Assembly (NCBI GenBank): GCA_014706295.1
Contig: JACSVZ010000008.1
Span: forward strand, 20,005,659-20,069,658
Direction of reading: 5' to 3'
Origin: Lycocorax pyrrhopterus obiensis
Taxonomy: Eukaryota; Chordata; Aves; Passeriformes; Paradisaeidae
Length of the DNA: 64,000 nt
The translations under genes were made by a program, and so were the position numbers. Numbering within the stretch: the stretch's first letter is position 1; each line of letters begins with the position of its first letter. The notes under the pieces are model-generated. The model was not told the DNA's origin. It saw only the letters and a program-made list of their open reading frames with translations, and ran no database searches. Below, piece by piece: positions 37,941 to 52,900 of the stretch.

Positions 37941-40900
37941 GTTTTGCTTCAAGTAACTTAAAATGGTATCTGCAAGTTAACTTATTGATAACCTTCAGGC
38001 AATAAAACTTTCTTATAGTGACAACAGACATATTTTGCCAGGATATTAAAAATATCTTTAAAAATAACTACAGGAACAAGGAACTTATGCTAGCCTTGAA
38101 ATGATTCCTTATTTTTCTCTTGCAATCTTTTTTTCTGTTTAATCATCACGCAATTGCAAATTGCAATATGTCCTTTTCTCCACAACAATACTATCGGTTT
38201 ACTGTGTAGAAATGGCGGAAACCTAAACACTGCAGCCATTTATTGCCCAGTTTATGACAGATATTCCCCCAAAATGGAGCTGGAGTTCATGGGTGCTGCT
38301 GTACTGGAAATATCAGATATAGCAGTTCATAAGAAATAATTGTGATTTCTTACTTAGACTTACATGTACCTCTTACTGTAGTCTTTTTTTGTTTCTCTTT
38401 CCATATTTTTTCTGCCTCAGGTATTTAGCTTAGAACTGGGAGGCATGTTACCATATTGTCAAACATTTAGCAGCTGCTGTGCTTATGAAACCCAGAAACT
38501 GGAATTACGAACAGATAAAAAATATCCCATTATTAGGAAGCAAGTTTAATTTCTCTCACTTTATTAAAATAACGAAGCATATATGTACCCAAGAATGTCA
38601 TTGCAAAGACCGGTGATGAAAAATTATGCTTATTGCTACTACACTGTAAAAATATGAGAAAATACGGTGTAATAGGGTTTTAATACTTCACTGCATCTGT
38701 CCAAACTCTCTCTAAACATATCTGTCAAGATATCCTGAATGATCAAGATGAAATACTGAAATGTAGGAGGTGTGTGTATGTGCTCAGTTGGTTTGACATA
38801 TTTCAGTCTGATTTCCTGGCTGTTCACCTGCAGAGCATTTCTATGATGGAGGGCTGCTGGTAGCAGCCTGCCTTCATTTGTTGCACACTTTTAAAGCAAC
38901 TTTAAATGCCTGTAAGCCAAAATGGTATATTAACAAGTAATAACTCTCAGGACAGTATGTGTGAAGATAATTTAAATATCTCCTTTGAAAACACAAAGGT
39001 TTTACAGAACATACAAGCCTAAACACAATTAACATCACAGGAAATGCTGCTCTTTTCAAATTTGTTCTGTTCCAAGAAAAATTACATTAAAATGAGGAAA
39101 CTCTGATGGTGATTTTTCATTTTGGCCCTGTAGGTTTTTCAGAAGAAAACCCTTACCAATATTGATAAAATGAAGCTAACAGTGATCTCTTGGAAGTCAT
39201 GACCAAGGATCATTCCAAGTGCTTTTACATGTATTTATTCTGCCATTTAATTTAGATATCTGTAGCATGGAATACAAGCACAGTCATCTATGAAAAAACC
39301 CCACTTCTGGCAGAAAGTAGTATACAAGGTGAACTTGGGTGAATGAGGCATTAATGCACAGTTGGTCAATACTTCAGTTTTATGTCTTCCAAAATGGTAC
39401 TCCAGCATAACACTTTGGAGCGTTTATTAGTACAAATGTAAAAAAGAGGTGATGCTGATCTTAATTTTCTGAAGTACACTGGATTTTCTCAGCTTTATCT
39501 CATTCAGGTTATGACCATACCCACATTGATTAGTTCATGACATTTCAAGATCATTGCTAAAGTACAAATCTTTAATACAAGGTCTTTCTAAAATATGAAT
39601 CTCTTGTAACAATTTCTGATAATGTATCCATTATAAGAACTGAAATACATTAAACACTGAATGCTTTTTTCATTATCCCTAGAATAGTGTATACGTTTGT
39701 CTTCCTTCTTACTGTGTATGTGACATTCTCAAGAGTACATGCCAGAGCCCACATCTCAAACAGTTCTGCAGGTTGTTCAAAGCCAAGGGATATTACTGTC
39801 TTTGACAAAGAGGATGCTGTGAACAGCTGAAAGGTCTGCTCTGTCAGGACTATTTCTTAGTTCTGTTCCCTGGCAAGTCTTGTTCACTTTAGCAATTGAA
39901 TAGGTGAGGTCTTCAGAAATCCTTTCAAGAAACGGGACATTTTGGTAAGTGTTTTTCAGTGTTTGCAGTACAAAAGCCAGACATTTAGACTGTTAGAACA
40001 TTATCTTCATGGTGGTACTCAGCAGCCTGTAACCAAACAAGCACACACCAGGAGAGCTGATGAAATTTTTGGCGATGTGTCTTACTGAGTTCTGGCATTT
40101 TACAAATAGGGCAAGGCTTGTGATAAAACCTGTGGTCAATTAAATTCCATTCCTAACTTATTATTCCAGATGAAGTGGATGAATACAAATAGCCAACTGT
40201 AAGCTTTTCTAAATTGTAGCACCACTGAAATTTGTGAGAGACTGATGATGGTGCAGGCCAGCAGGAGATGAAACACCATTCTCATTCCAAATCCAAAAGA
40301 GCATTGTAACAGCTACTAAGAAGAAGACTCTACCCCACCTGAATGAGGAAGGATGAGAAAGATGTTGATATTTACAATGTCAGGACAGAGCACAAGACAA
40401 CAGTACTGTGCTACAGAGCAATAAAGCACGCTTATTCAACAGCAAGTCTTGTTGAGTATTTAGTTCTACACAGTAAGTTGTAACTGGGCAACATGGCACA
40501 GAGCAGCAGAGGACACACAGAAAACAGATGAGTTGACCCTGGGAACATGGAAATCAGTGTCGATGGCAGCTGGAAGGCTGCCAAAAGAGCAATCAAGCAC
40601 AGATGTGCCCGAACACTAATATTCATTAAGTGATGTTCTGTGAACTTTCTACAGCTTTGACTGCAATTACAGAATCTGCATTACCTCACCAGCCAATATT
40701 TCTTCTGAACTGCATCCTGTTAAGGATGAGATAATTTCAAGGAACAGAAACAGAATTTAATGAGGATCAAACCATCTTGTACAGGCAAGCCTTAAATACA
40801 GTTCAACATTCTTCAGAAATATTATTAACCACCCCTATTCAGTTCTGGTATCTGACAAGTGTCTTTAGTTGAGAATTTTTTTCATCTGTTATCATCAGGA

Positions 40901-43900
40901 AATGATGCAGTTTTTAAAAAAATTAATTTGAGACTTGGATTTATGACCAGAAATCGTAACAGCAGGTCCAAACTTCCAACAAGTCATCATTTTCACTTTT
41001 GATAAAACTTGGTTGCTATTACTTACTTATTTCCCATTTCTGTAAGGTGACAGTACTAATTTTAATAGCCCTTATCAAAGGAAAGATGGACTTCACAGAC
41101 TTAGAAGACGGAAAAAGCAGTGTGATTTAATCGAGATACAGATTTAACACAGCATCTCCAACCCCAGAAAGTCCTGCTTTTCATGACAGGTAACACAATT
41201 TAGATTCAAATAACTACTAAGAAGAGTCAAGATATAAAAGTGAGGCTAATAAAAGGCATTAATTAACTGTCATTTGAAAGTTTTTTCATAAATACTTGAA
41301 ATTTCAAGTTGATTATGGAGAAAATGAAAGGATGACACCAAACACAACATAGGAGTTCTTCACATCACTTTTCAGCAATGTGAAACGATACCCTTGCCAG
41401 TGAGAGAAACCTCTGTAATCTTAGCCAGAAAAGGCCAAAAACATCACTTTCTGGTCAGCTGGGTCAGTTATTTATACCTCTGTTGGTACAAAAGTGTATG
41501 TGAAAAAATATATAGTTATTAATTATTTTATTACTAACTTGCTAACTTCTTCGTTTTAAATATTTTACCTTTTTCTAGTACTTCGCAACTTTCAACTTTC
41601 AGCTGTTTACTGTTCTACCCTTGTCAACTCCACATGCAGACAGTATTCTTTCTATTTCCTGAGTGCTTATTTACTTCCTCCAAACTTTCACCAACAATAT
41701 AGTTTACACACAATATGCTGTCTTAGTAACTAAATAAATTAAATTACTCTTTTAAATAAACATCTGTGTTATTTCCACCTAACTAATACATAACTTGAGG
41801 TTTTTTTACTGAAAAGCTGCTACTTTTACTAGTCTGAAGTGGGTCATGTCTCTGAACACCTGATCATATGGACTAGAATTTCTCGGGTTATCCTACTAAC
41901 TTAAATTACCGACTGTGTTTTTAACATAAAAGTATATGCATCACACACATAACTACTTTTCAAAAATATTTTTTAATAATAACTTTTGATACACCTTACT
42001 GATAAAAAAAAATCATTCATATAAAACTTCAGAGGCGTGTTATAAAAAATATTTAAAACAAGATGACTAGCAAGTTGAATTTTTGATTCAGTATAGAAGT
42101 TTTAATGTAGTGAAGTACATTATCTAAAATAGGCTAATTAGGCTTAAAACTATGTCAGAAAGACTGAAATAATTCACTCAAACCATTTAGATGTTAGAAT
42201 ATTAAATGTGTCACGATTCAATAATTTCAATTCAAGAGAGATGAATGTTTTCATGTTAAACTCCTCCTTTCATCAAAGGAGAAAGGTCTTTGGTACATCA
42301 AACTGTAATGGGATGTTACTATTACAATGGATCGCTGAACCTTCCAAATGCAAGTAAGAAACAGTAAGAAATTCTAAGAGAAGCCACTGAAAACAGTATT
42401 TATACATCCTTGAAAGCTTTCTTTCTTCAAAGGTAGAAAAGAAAAATTAATTCAATTACTTCACTGAAGGTTTCAAACAGGCATCATGTTCATATTTTTC
42501 ATTTCCGAAATACTGACATGTGACGGGTGCATTCAAAATTGGTGAATACCGAGCACTCAAAGCAGAGGAACCCAACAGCCCTCTTCCCACATCTTCTTTT
42601 TACCTATTATTCTATATGTGGAGCAATACCAAGTCTAGATTTTCTCTAAAACACAAAAACCTCACACACACATCAGACAGAGGCAGAAATCTGTATGGGT
42701 TTTTACCTTAGTATCAACTGTATCCTTCCCATTTGAGGAAAGGCTTCCACAGAACTCACACATTTAAAAATAGCTGCATTCCCACTCATGTGAACTGATT
42801 ATTTAAACAACTTTGAAAGATGAGCTTAGTTGCATATTCCTGAACTACCAACTGACAATAAGGTTGAGGGGTAACACACAGTACAGAAAAAAACCACTTA
42901 AGAGATCTCCTGCCAACATGATCATCTTAGAACCAAACAGAAAAACCTAAAAATTATGGCTGTTGAAGACCATGTCTTACCACCCTTTACATGTTTGGCT
43001 TCTCATCCCCTTTCTACAATCTCATCTATTTGTCAAAGTTCATCATAGCTGCTTATGCCAAACTCTGGCCTTACGTGTTCTTTAAAAATATTATGTTAAT
43101 ATGTATACTTACATAACTGATTCAGAAAGCACACAGTCTGTTCCATTCCCATGTCTCTCATATTAAAATTCATAAGATAGCCAATGGTAAGAGTTAAAGG
43201 TCATAGAACTGGCTAATTTAGTTTTTACACAGTGTGATGCTGCATCCCTGCAAGTAGAGAAACTGCTCAGAATTGCATATGAAGGTCTCAAGGTCAGAGT
43301 AAATGTGCCAAGGCTCAAACACAAAGTACATGTAATAAAACTGTCTTTGTAATCATACGATCACTATCGTTATTTGTATCAAAAAAGGCTCATAATGGGA
43401 CTTCGTTGTACTTTACATTCTGGACTTACATTGAAAGGTGGATCTTTCCAAATCTCTCAATAACAGTCTATAGATCAGATCTGTAATCAGAAACCTAAGG
43501 ATTAAATAAATGTAAAGTGCAACAGAACTTTGCTGTATCCCAAATTATTTTCATTTATAATCAACTGTAATTGATATTACAGTAAAAGATTGGTAGGCAG
43601 ATTACTACAGTTGTAAAATTTATGCATCCTACCCATGGCATACAGCTAATAAAAGAGCAAGTTTTCCTTAGCCCAGGAAATCTAGTTCTCATTTTCTAAT
43701 TTTATAGACACTGAATCCATGCCTATTTGTTTGCTTGTACTTCAGCTGTTGGGTTCATAGGGTCACATGAATAATTATAAGATTATTTTGGATAGTACTT
43801 AGGGGCCAGGAAATTCTCAGAGTTTTCATGACTGAATTGTTTGATAGACTTTTAGGTCAGCATACAGAACATGATTTCATGAAGCAAAATAACTTTGTTC

Positions 43901-46900
43901 TATAAAGAGGCATTTTCCACTTTAAGGGTTTTTTTTTTTTTAATTACCCAGAAATAGGAAAGGCAAAATTCCTTGCCCAAACTCACAACAGAATATTGAT
44001 ACTTCAAACTTAGTTTTTAAATTACATGTTTAATCTTAATTTACTGATAAAAAGTGAGTCTTCATTCATCACTGTTCACAATGAACATTTAATAACAACC
44101 CTAAAAAAAGATAAAAATAAAAAGGGCTACCTTGTAAATTTTTAGAATAAAAATTTTGGCTAAAACTAAGCAATTGCAATAATCCATCATGGTACAATGA
44201 AGCAATTTTACTTATGTTGGTTTCTTGAATCAAGAACACAGTACCTTCAACACTATTCATCTTCCCTGGTCATTAGCTGCTAAGGAAGACTGTGCTGGAT
44301 CTATAGAAAGTATGTAAAGTGTAGAAAAGCTAAAAATGTGAAGACAGTGTGAACAACTAATACACAATGCAGTAACCTAAAGAAACAACTTCTTGTTTTC
44401 CATGTTTCCAGTTGGGGTGTTCAGCTGCTGCCTTTAAATAACTGTCCTGCAGAACACCATGCATTCAATTTTCACGTCATATTTTTATTTTATGACACAA
44501 CTTTGATGATAGACACCTAATATACACCAATAGCCATAGTTACATTAAGACAACAGTATACTGGAATAAAACTGAATCTACCGAAGTAATTGTCACTGAA
44601 AGAGTTTTTGATTGTCATCTGAATCTGCTAAAATGATTAAAGGATGGTAACATTAGGTTTAATTAAAATTGATGCTGTCTCCAAATGGAGCTTTGGAAGC
44701 CAATTCCAAGATCTAAACACAGGGCATTGATTCATTAATTGTATTTCCAGTTCAGTTTAACTTGACTGAAAATCACAAAATAGGTAATCTAATGTTCCGC
44801 AGTTTTCAAAAGTTCTAATTCCTTCATCACATTTAAAACATGCTTTTTAAAGTAAATTTGCTTGTTTTAAGAGAATGAGTATGAGTGAAAAAGAGTGACT
44901 GAACAATGGAGAAGGAATAAGACCACATTAGTTCAGTATTTAAATTACAGTTTTTAGTTGTTGATGAAGTAAGTTTCTGCAGGACCAGAATATATGTTCT
45001 CCTTTCTTTTCCCACTGGAGTGGAATGTCACTGGAGGCTTGATTTTCAGAATTTAAGGCATCTGGCTTAAGACCAGATGAACAAAAATATTTTAAATTAA
45101 CTTTCCTTATTCTCAGGGGATTGTTACAGACCCAGGGGCTAGAGTTTAGTCATCCATGAGATTTATTTTGCTTTAGCATTAGCTTCAACTAAACTTTGTA
45201 TATACAACAGCTTCCTTACCAAAATTCATAGCCACTCTGCTCAGTGTAATCATTTTTATAAATTGCAATTATATTATACTGAATTACATGCATAAGTGAC
45301 CTGTGTGTATGCTTAGCCTGTCAAAATGAAGGATAAAACTTAGATTCCTATTACAAGCTTCTCTTTCATACTATCACACCAGTTCTGAAAAAGCTTTGAC
45401 TAATTTATCTATAAGTACATGTGCCAAATTTAGGATTCTTTAAATTTCAAAAGCTTCACCTTAGTGAGAAATAGTGCTCTTTAACAGCTTTGGGAGAGCT
45501 GAGTACAGATTTGTTTTGAATTAACTGCAGCAAGTTTTCACGTACATAACAAACTATTCACATACTTGAGGGAGGAAAGTTTGTAATGGATGTTTCAGTT
45601 AACTGTTAAGCAAAAATGGTTGTTTGCTCTTGTTTTAAATAATTATCATAGAAAGACAAAAAAATGTTGAAAGCATTGTATGTTTCCATGAAACTCTAGT
45701 AGTAGCTTAACATTTTACTAAGTCCCAAATACTTTCAATTTGACAAGTACATTCTTAAGATCTTTAGAGGGCAGTTTTGCCACAGCATCATCATTCTGAG
45801 AATAAGCAGGAAGACTTGTTCAGACAGTGCTGCGATAAGAACTTGAGGCGACATCAGGGACAAAAACTCCCAGAAAAGCAGTACTTTATAAAGATTATAT
45901 AGATCTAATGGATCTTAACTGTAGTACAGAATAAACAAGCAGAGATAATTTCCAGGCCCCTGTTTTCTCAGAGTCACATCAAGGACAATCTATTCCGTTG
46001 AGGGTAAAGTGTATATATGCTTTTTATAACATAAATCTCATCAAATGCCAAATCAACATTAAATTTATAAACCTACTGTAATACTGGTGCAGAAAAGGGC
46101 AATTCTGTGGTGAAAAAAATTAATTTCCATCTGAGACAGGTACTTCTAAAACCTATTTTAAAACTGAGTCTTTATATTCCAGAGGTTACTTGACAAACTA
46201 CACTAACACATTCTTCTACAATGAAAACTGCTTATGAAGATGTATTTATCAAAGACCACATGAAAACAAAAGATGAAGCAATGATGGAGGTCTAGCTGCT
46301 TACGAAAATGTAAGATATAAAGCTTAGGCACTAGTTTAGTTTTATTAAAATGACTGATACAAAAAAGACACTGGCTGAGAGTCATGACCCCTCTCTAAAT
46401 CAACAGAAAGGTAAGAACAAATAAAGATGGCAACAAATTCAATTTCATAAACTAAGAATGGTTTTGCTAAGTGCACCCTCAATATGTGCTTGACAAATGT
46501 GTGACTGTAATTCAACATTTTGTCTAGTCATTCTTTTTTCTAATCTTCTGACTAGCTAACCATGTATTTTATTCATTTACAGGGCATTAATGCCCTGGAC
46601 TTACTAATATATCAGCAAAAGCCCATATTCACATGCTACTTAGCAATATGGTCATTTAGTAAAATATCATATCTGTATATCCCACAGCTCGCCTTTTTTA
46701 TCACTTTAAAACAGGAACTTTTATCTTCCCATCCATTTATTCTGCTTCTTGGAGAGTAAGTCCCACAACCTAATGCTGCCAGACACTATCACAGTATATA
46801 TGACTTAACATTATTTGTAATGTAACAACCTTTAGTTCCCCTTTGTGTTATGATTTTGTAGCAGCACAAAGAAAAAATTGTTATTTGGACCCTTTACTGA

Positions 46901-49900
46901 AAGCCTCAAAGCTTTGTCATAATGTTCTCAGTTCATTTGCTTTGAACATAATAAAGCTAACCAAACTACAAAGGTATCAGAAAGGTAAAACTCCTCCTGC
47001 AATTTAAGTGAAAATAAGACAAGTTGTCACAGAGATACAGAGTTTGTGTTCATTAAGTGTAACCATCAGAACTTATTCTTACTAATCATTAGAGCTTATG
47101 TACAAAAAAGAACATTATCGTGTTATTTTTACAAGTAGGTACTTGGATCCCTCATTAACCAACCTACACAATAAATTGCTTGCGCCAAGTCAAAAGCACT
47201 GTTCATAGTTTAAATTCCTGAAACATATTGCTTTCCTGGAGGACTAGTCCAGTACATTTAAACATTACACAATTTCCAAGTTTTTTAGACTATTTAAAAG
47301 TACAACATATGTTTGGGAAAAGGAAACAATTCTCTATCATCACTAGTGGGTAATGTAATTTTAGCTTCACATGCACATGATGGGAAAATAAGACAGAACA
47401 GTATTTTTAGCATTTATAAAAACATACATAATAATCAAATGTCATCCTGACTGCATTTTGACTGAACAGTTTTCTATTGATTACACTGGGTAAAGTGATA
47501 GGTACAGAATTTTTCTCATTTATATTCTACTGTACATTCAAAAAACCAGTATTTTCTATTTTATGATTGTAATATACTTTACTAAAAAATATCAAGTGTT
47601 TTCTATAAATCCTTGCTGTACATGCAATATTTCTTCACCAAGTCACAGTAAAACTCAGATATTCATTGGGGGGAGTTAATGTTGACTTCATTAACTGCAT
47701 CTAAGTACTTTATCAAAACAATAAAGTAAGAAAAAGAAAAGCCGGTAATTAGGAATTATATTACTTTATTTATAGAGTTAGAAGCAATACTAAACAAAAA
47801 AGCAGACTTTTATAACTTCATGTGCTAAAATTCTGTAAGTGGCTTTACAATCAATTAAACACAATAAGCTAGTAAACATTCACATGCAGTATGCCTATGT
47901 AAAATAAAAAGGAAACAACACAGACTCTTCAAAATTACTAATTGTGTACATCTACAGGGTAAGTACTGACTGAGAAGAAACTTCTTCCAGAAAGAAGTAT
48001 CTTGTTTAATAAAGCAAGAATATATTTTTCTCCAGCACTGCATTCTTCTTTCTCACGAAGGAAAGCTTTCCTATTACTCCTGCAGTAAGAAAAAGTTTTT
48101 AGCATTTTATAATACATGAACCATACCTTTTTCCTTTGTGTTTCACCATATCCATATCATATCAACTGGCAGGAAAAATGACAAAACTGTACAGAAATTG
48201 AAACAGGCCAACACAAGCAGAAACTGCAGGTTGGCTTTCAGCAAAACAAGATGACAGTCTGTTCCCGTCTACAGAGACTGCCTAAGAGCCTGGAGAGAAA
48301 AGAAGTGTGTTGCCAAATCTTAATCCCGTCGCTGTATTTCACATGGTGCTGCCTCACCTCTGCAGCTCCTACAAGTCTACTTCCCAACAGTCAGTGGAAA
48401 TTCGTTCCTTGTAAAAACTCCATAAGCATTTCAATGTGATCACAGACACGCAGATAATAAAATCTGATACACTTAATGTTTAATTTTGCAGACCTACTGG
48501 AGTTTGTGTTTACATTACTGCAAATGAAATGATGCAATGCTAAATTTATCTGAAAGCACCACCTTAGACTCTTGGTATTGTATGAATTTATAGAAAAAAA
48601 TTAATTTGCAATGCCAGCTATTAAGCAGTTTCTAAAATGCATTTACAAATACAGAAAATAAGGTCACTGGCATGATGTAAACTCACTCTAAGTAAAATAA
48701 TTCTTCCCACATTAAATTTCTCATCTCTAAGATACTAATACAATTATATTACTGCAGAAAATATGCAGATTATTAGGAAAAAAAACTTTGAGACAAATTA
48801 TATAAACAGAAGAGGATTACTTCTAATTACGGTCCTCTTGAACCAGTTCCCAAGCACACTGCTGAGGCCGCCACACACTGCTCTGCTCTCATGCTGCAGT
48901 GTCCCTTTCCTGCTGACCCACCGTATTTCTTCACAAGGGGGCACAATTTAGAAAGGAAAGGCCTGGTTCACAAGTCATTTTTGCAAGCCTAAAACTTCCA
49001 AGGACAACTGTATACTACTTTAAGAGGGTCACAGAGAAACACAGAGTGGATGAAGGAGAATTTTTGCTAGTGCAGGAACTGAAATAAGCAGCTTTACAAA
49101 AGGGTTTTTTTTTTGTGATTAAAGATACATGAAGGAGCCAACATAAAAGTACTGCAGCACGCTGGGTATTTTGTGGCTTTCCTCAGAAAGGGTCCTTAGA
49201 GTGGGTCACACTTCAAATAAACACGAATAATTCCACATCTGGTAACCTGGGTAACTTTATCTCAGAAGTGGGTCTTGTTACTATTTAGTTAATCCTCAAA
49301 TACTGCTCTTCAAGTAACTTGATCTGTGGACAAACACTGATTGAAAAAAGACTACAGGTGAGAATAACAACTTATGGAAGGGGAAAAAAAAGGAAGTATG
49401 TGATAAAGGTAATGATGACAAAGGTAAAAGTAGGAAGCCACTGACTAGCAGGAGTTTTGAAGAACCACTGAGTAGTAGAAGGTGTTAAGTAAATGTGAGA
49501 GTTGCATATCTTCTGAATTCTTTTTAAATAACATGACACATCACTTACTGTCTTTAAGATACCTTCCTTTACAATTATGGAAACACACAGGAGAAAAACT
49601 CTTAAAAGATATGCTACAGTTGCATGCTAGGCTGCTGGGAAAGCAAAAAGCATGCAAAACAGCCAACTATTAGTAAAACATGATAGCTTCATTCAGTATT
49701 CTCTTACAATGATTAACAGACAGCAACAAGTACATAAAAAGGGCACATAGAGAGCATCATGTTCAAAGAAAACAAATATAATGATTTCTGAAAAAAAATC
49801 TGTAACAAGTGTTTTAATATCATATTTATCAGGACTATCAACTTCAAATGTAACATCATCTAGGCAAGTAATGCAAAAATAGCAGGAAGTAGCTACGGTC

Positions 49901-52900
49901 TATACAAAAAATTTTACAAAACTTCACAACACCTTGTCATTAAACACCCCAAAGACCAGTACATTAGAACCATTTTAAGTATTGTAGGCTCTGGCATTAC
50001 AATACAGTTTTTTCACTCTTCCAAAACTGAAGCAAGAACAATTTCACATGCATGCATTTGTTGAATAAGACCTCCTGGAATACATATGATATATTTTCCT
50101 ACAGAATCTTTCCTTTCCACTAAAAATAATGAAATATCATACAACAACTACATGTGAAGAACTTTTCTTTGGAAAAAATAATTTGTTTAACTCTAATAAC
50201 TGATCTTTTCCTAATACTAATTTGTGGTTTATTTTCTCAAGTGCTGGAAGCCAGAAGAAATATTTTGGTGGTTATATTCAGGGAAAATGTACTTTTGATT
50301 GACAAGGCATGATGACTTTAGTATATTCTAAAATTTGGTTCATTTTTCCCACATAGATTTGTGTCTAGAAGACAACCCCTTGGAATTCCCAAGCATGAAA
50401 AGAACAAGGTAAACACCTCTTCCATATATACCAATTTCTTTACTTCTTTTGGAGACAGAAATGGATCAACTACTTTTGAGCAAAAAGGCAACAGTAAAAC
50501 TGTGCTGGAAGGAGAATCCATATGGGTAATGAGCAAGAGGAACAGCTGTAGTCTATTCTTGCCTATTTTATGCCCAATAATGAGTGTTTTTCTACACAGA
50601 ACGACAAAATAGTAGGTACATACTCAGCTTTCTGCTTTCTTGCTACTGATTAACTCATGTTGAAATGCATCTGTCAAAATCTAGACTCTTTGATAGAGAC
50701 GTATCATATAAATATTTAAAGATACCTCTCCTACAGAAAACATGTTGGACACACTTCTAACCATGCTGAGGTTTGCAATGCATATTAGCTCCTCAAAGAA
50801 ATCCTCTACCATTATTATACGTTTTGAAACTACAAGTCACAAAACCCAGCTATTCTCCCTCAGCAGGCCTGCCAACTGTTTTACTGGAAACAGAGAGAAA
50901 CATCAACAGATGTTTTCAACCTGCTGATATTTTTAAAAATGGACATCTTAGATGATAAGCCTGTTCCTTCATTTCAGCAAAACCACTTTCTGCATAACAG
51001 GTGGCCCTACTGGGAGATTACCAATGAAAAGATGCTCATCTTTACTATATTCATTCCAGTCTCCGTGGCAGCTTCTACTTCCACTGTAAAGTAGGGGAAC
51101 AACTATTGTTCTGGATGAAGAAAACTTAACATAATGAGTGAATATAATAAAGTTCAGACAAACAGTTGTAACTGTTTTTCTTAATTACAAGGAAATTTAT
51201 TCCAAGATAAACCTGAAGTTTGCGGGAAAGCATCTATAGGCATTTAGTTCATAACGTATTAACATTTTCAAGTATATGGACATTTTAAAGGAGACATTAA
51301 TGATTTCTTACCAAAATGATTTTGAAAGAAGGTAACTGAAAAAAAAAAGTTTAAAAATATGCAATGGACTTACCTAAGCAGCTCTAGAAACTGTAGCTTT
51401 ACCTATATATACTGTGTGCTGCTAAGGTTCAGTCTTTCATAGCTACTACTCCACAAATGCTGCAGAAATGTTCTTTGAGAATTTAGAACAAATCACCTGA
51501 ACAAAAGATGTTATTAGAACTGAAAATTCCTAATTCCTGGTGCCCATAATAAAATCTTCATTCTAAGTGCCTATGACCACATCATTATCCAAAGTATGGA
51601 CCTTGATACCATCTAGCACAGAAACTGCTTTCCTCTTTTAAGCTTCTTCAATGTGCAGCATGATCCACTACGCAAAGAAATACTTCGAGACAGCCAATCC
51701 ATTCTTGGCAGTCCCAACAAAACAACAAACTAACAGATTTATTCAAATACAATTTAAGTGCACTTCTGGCAGATAAACAATGAAATTCTCTTTCCTCTTT
51801 GGGGACTTAGGGTTTGTGTAGAAAAACATAATGCTATCTAAATTCCATGTATAGTTTGGTAATGCTCTCTATCAGTTGAATTTAAGATCATCATGTCCCT
51901 ATGGTCTGGAAAATATTCTTTTCTACACAAGTAGGCTTGTCAAACTAACTAAACTGACAGCACTCTGAAGTGAGTCCCTACACACACATACATGCACAAA
52001 AAAAAAAAAAAACAAACCAGGAAGACTGGGAAGAGGCAGCTGACAAGTTCACATTCATTTAAGTTGTCAGTTCTGGGTAGTTTCTAAGATCTCATCAGGA
52101 ACTCCAGTACCACATGCAGGACGTGAGGTAAGTATTGACACGACTAAAACAGTCAGGAGTCAGGCACCGGTAAGACATCCTTGTTCTCTTCATCTTAGCG
52201 CAGGGGCAGCAAGAAAACCAAATGCTTTTCCTGTCCAATACACATTTCATGTATTTTTCAGCGTCATAACATATGGACCTAATAGCATTTACAAGAGATT
52301 CCATTCATCTGTGGAATCCAACAGATGAACAACACTGTTCCCTCCAACCCACATCAACAGCTTTTTTGGTGTTTGTTATTCTTTCAGTCCAAGGAAGAAA
52401 AGCAATGTTTTCTCAATAATGTCAAGGAATTTTAGGTAAACAAACCACTACAAAATGCCTGAGGGATGAGAGTTTACAGTTTATTGTGCCAGCATGAGTC
52501 ATAAATGGTGTGACCTATTTTTTAGAGAAGGTGACATTGTCCCCAGCTGCAGGGTTTTCTTGACAAAAAGGTGAAGGTGCACTATTAGTCAGCTTTGTTT
52601 TCCTTCCAAAGACAACAATCCATCTCTGTAGAAGACTCACTATACGACCTCTTAATTAAGAGTCGTCAATTCTAATATAGTTTTAATTTCACAGGGACCT
52701 TCTTCGACATTACAAAGGAACTTTGTGCTATGGAACAAAAGCAAACTCCATATTTCCTACATATCTTTAAATGTCTCATTAGCTTTCCACTTCTCTGTCT
52801 GAATGGAACTGGAGAGAGCACATATCTGCAAGGAATTGTACTACAGTATACAGCCTGGGAAAGAAAAAAAAAAAGAAGACAACAGCCAACATATTCCCTT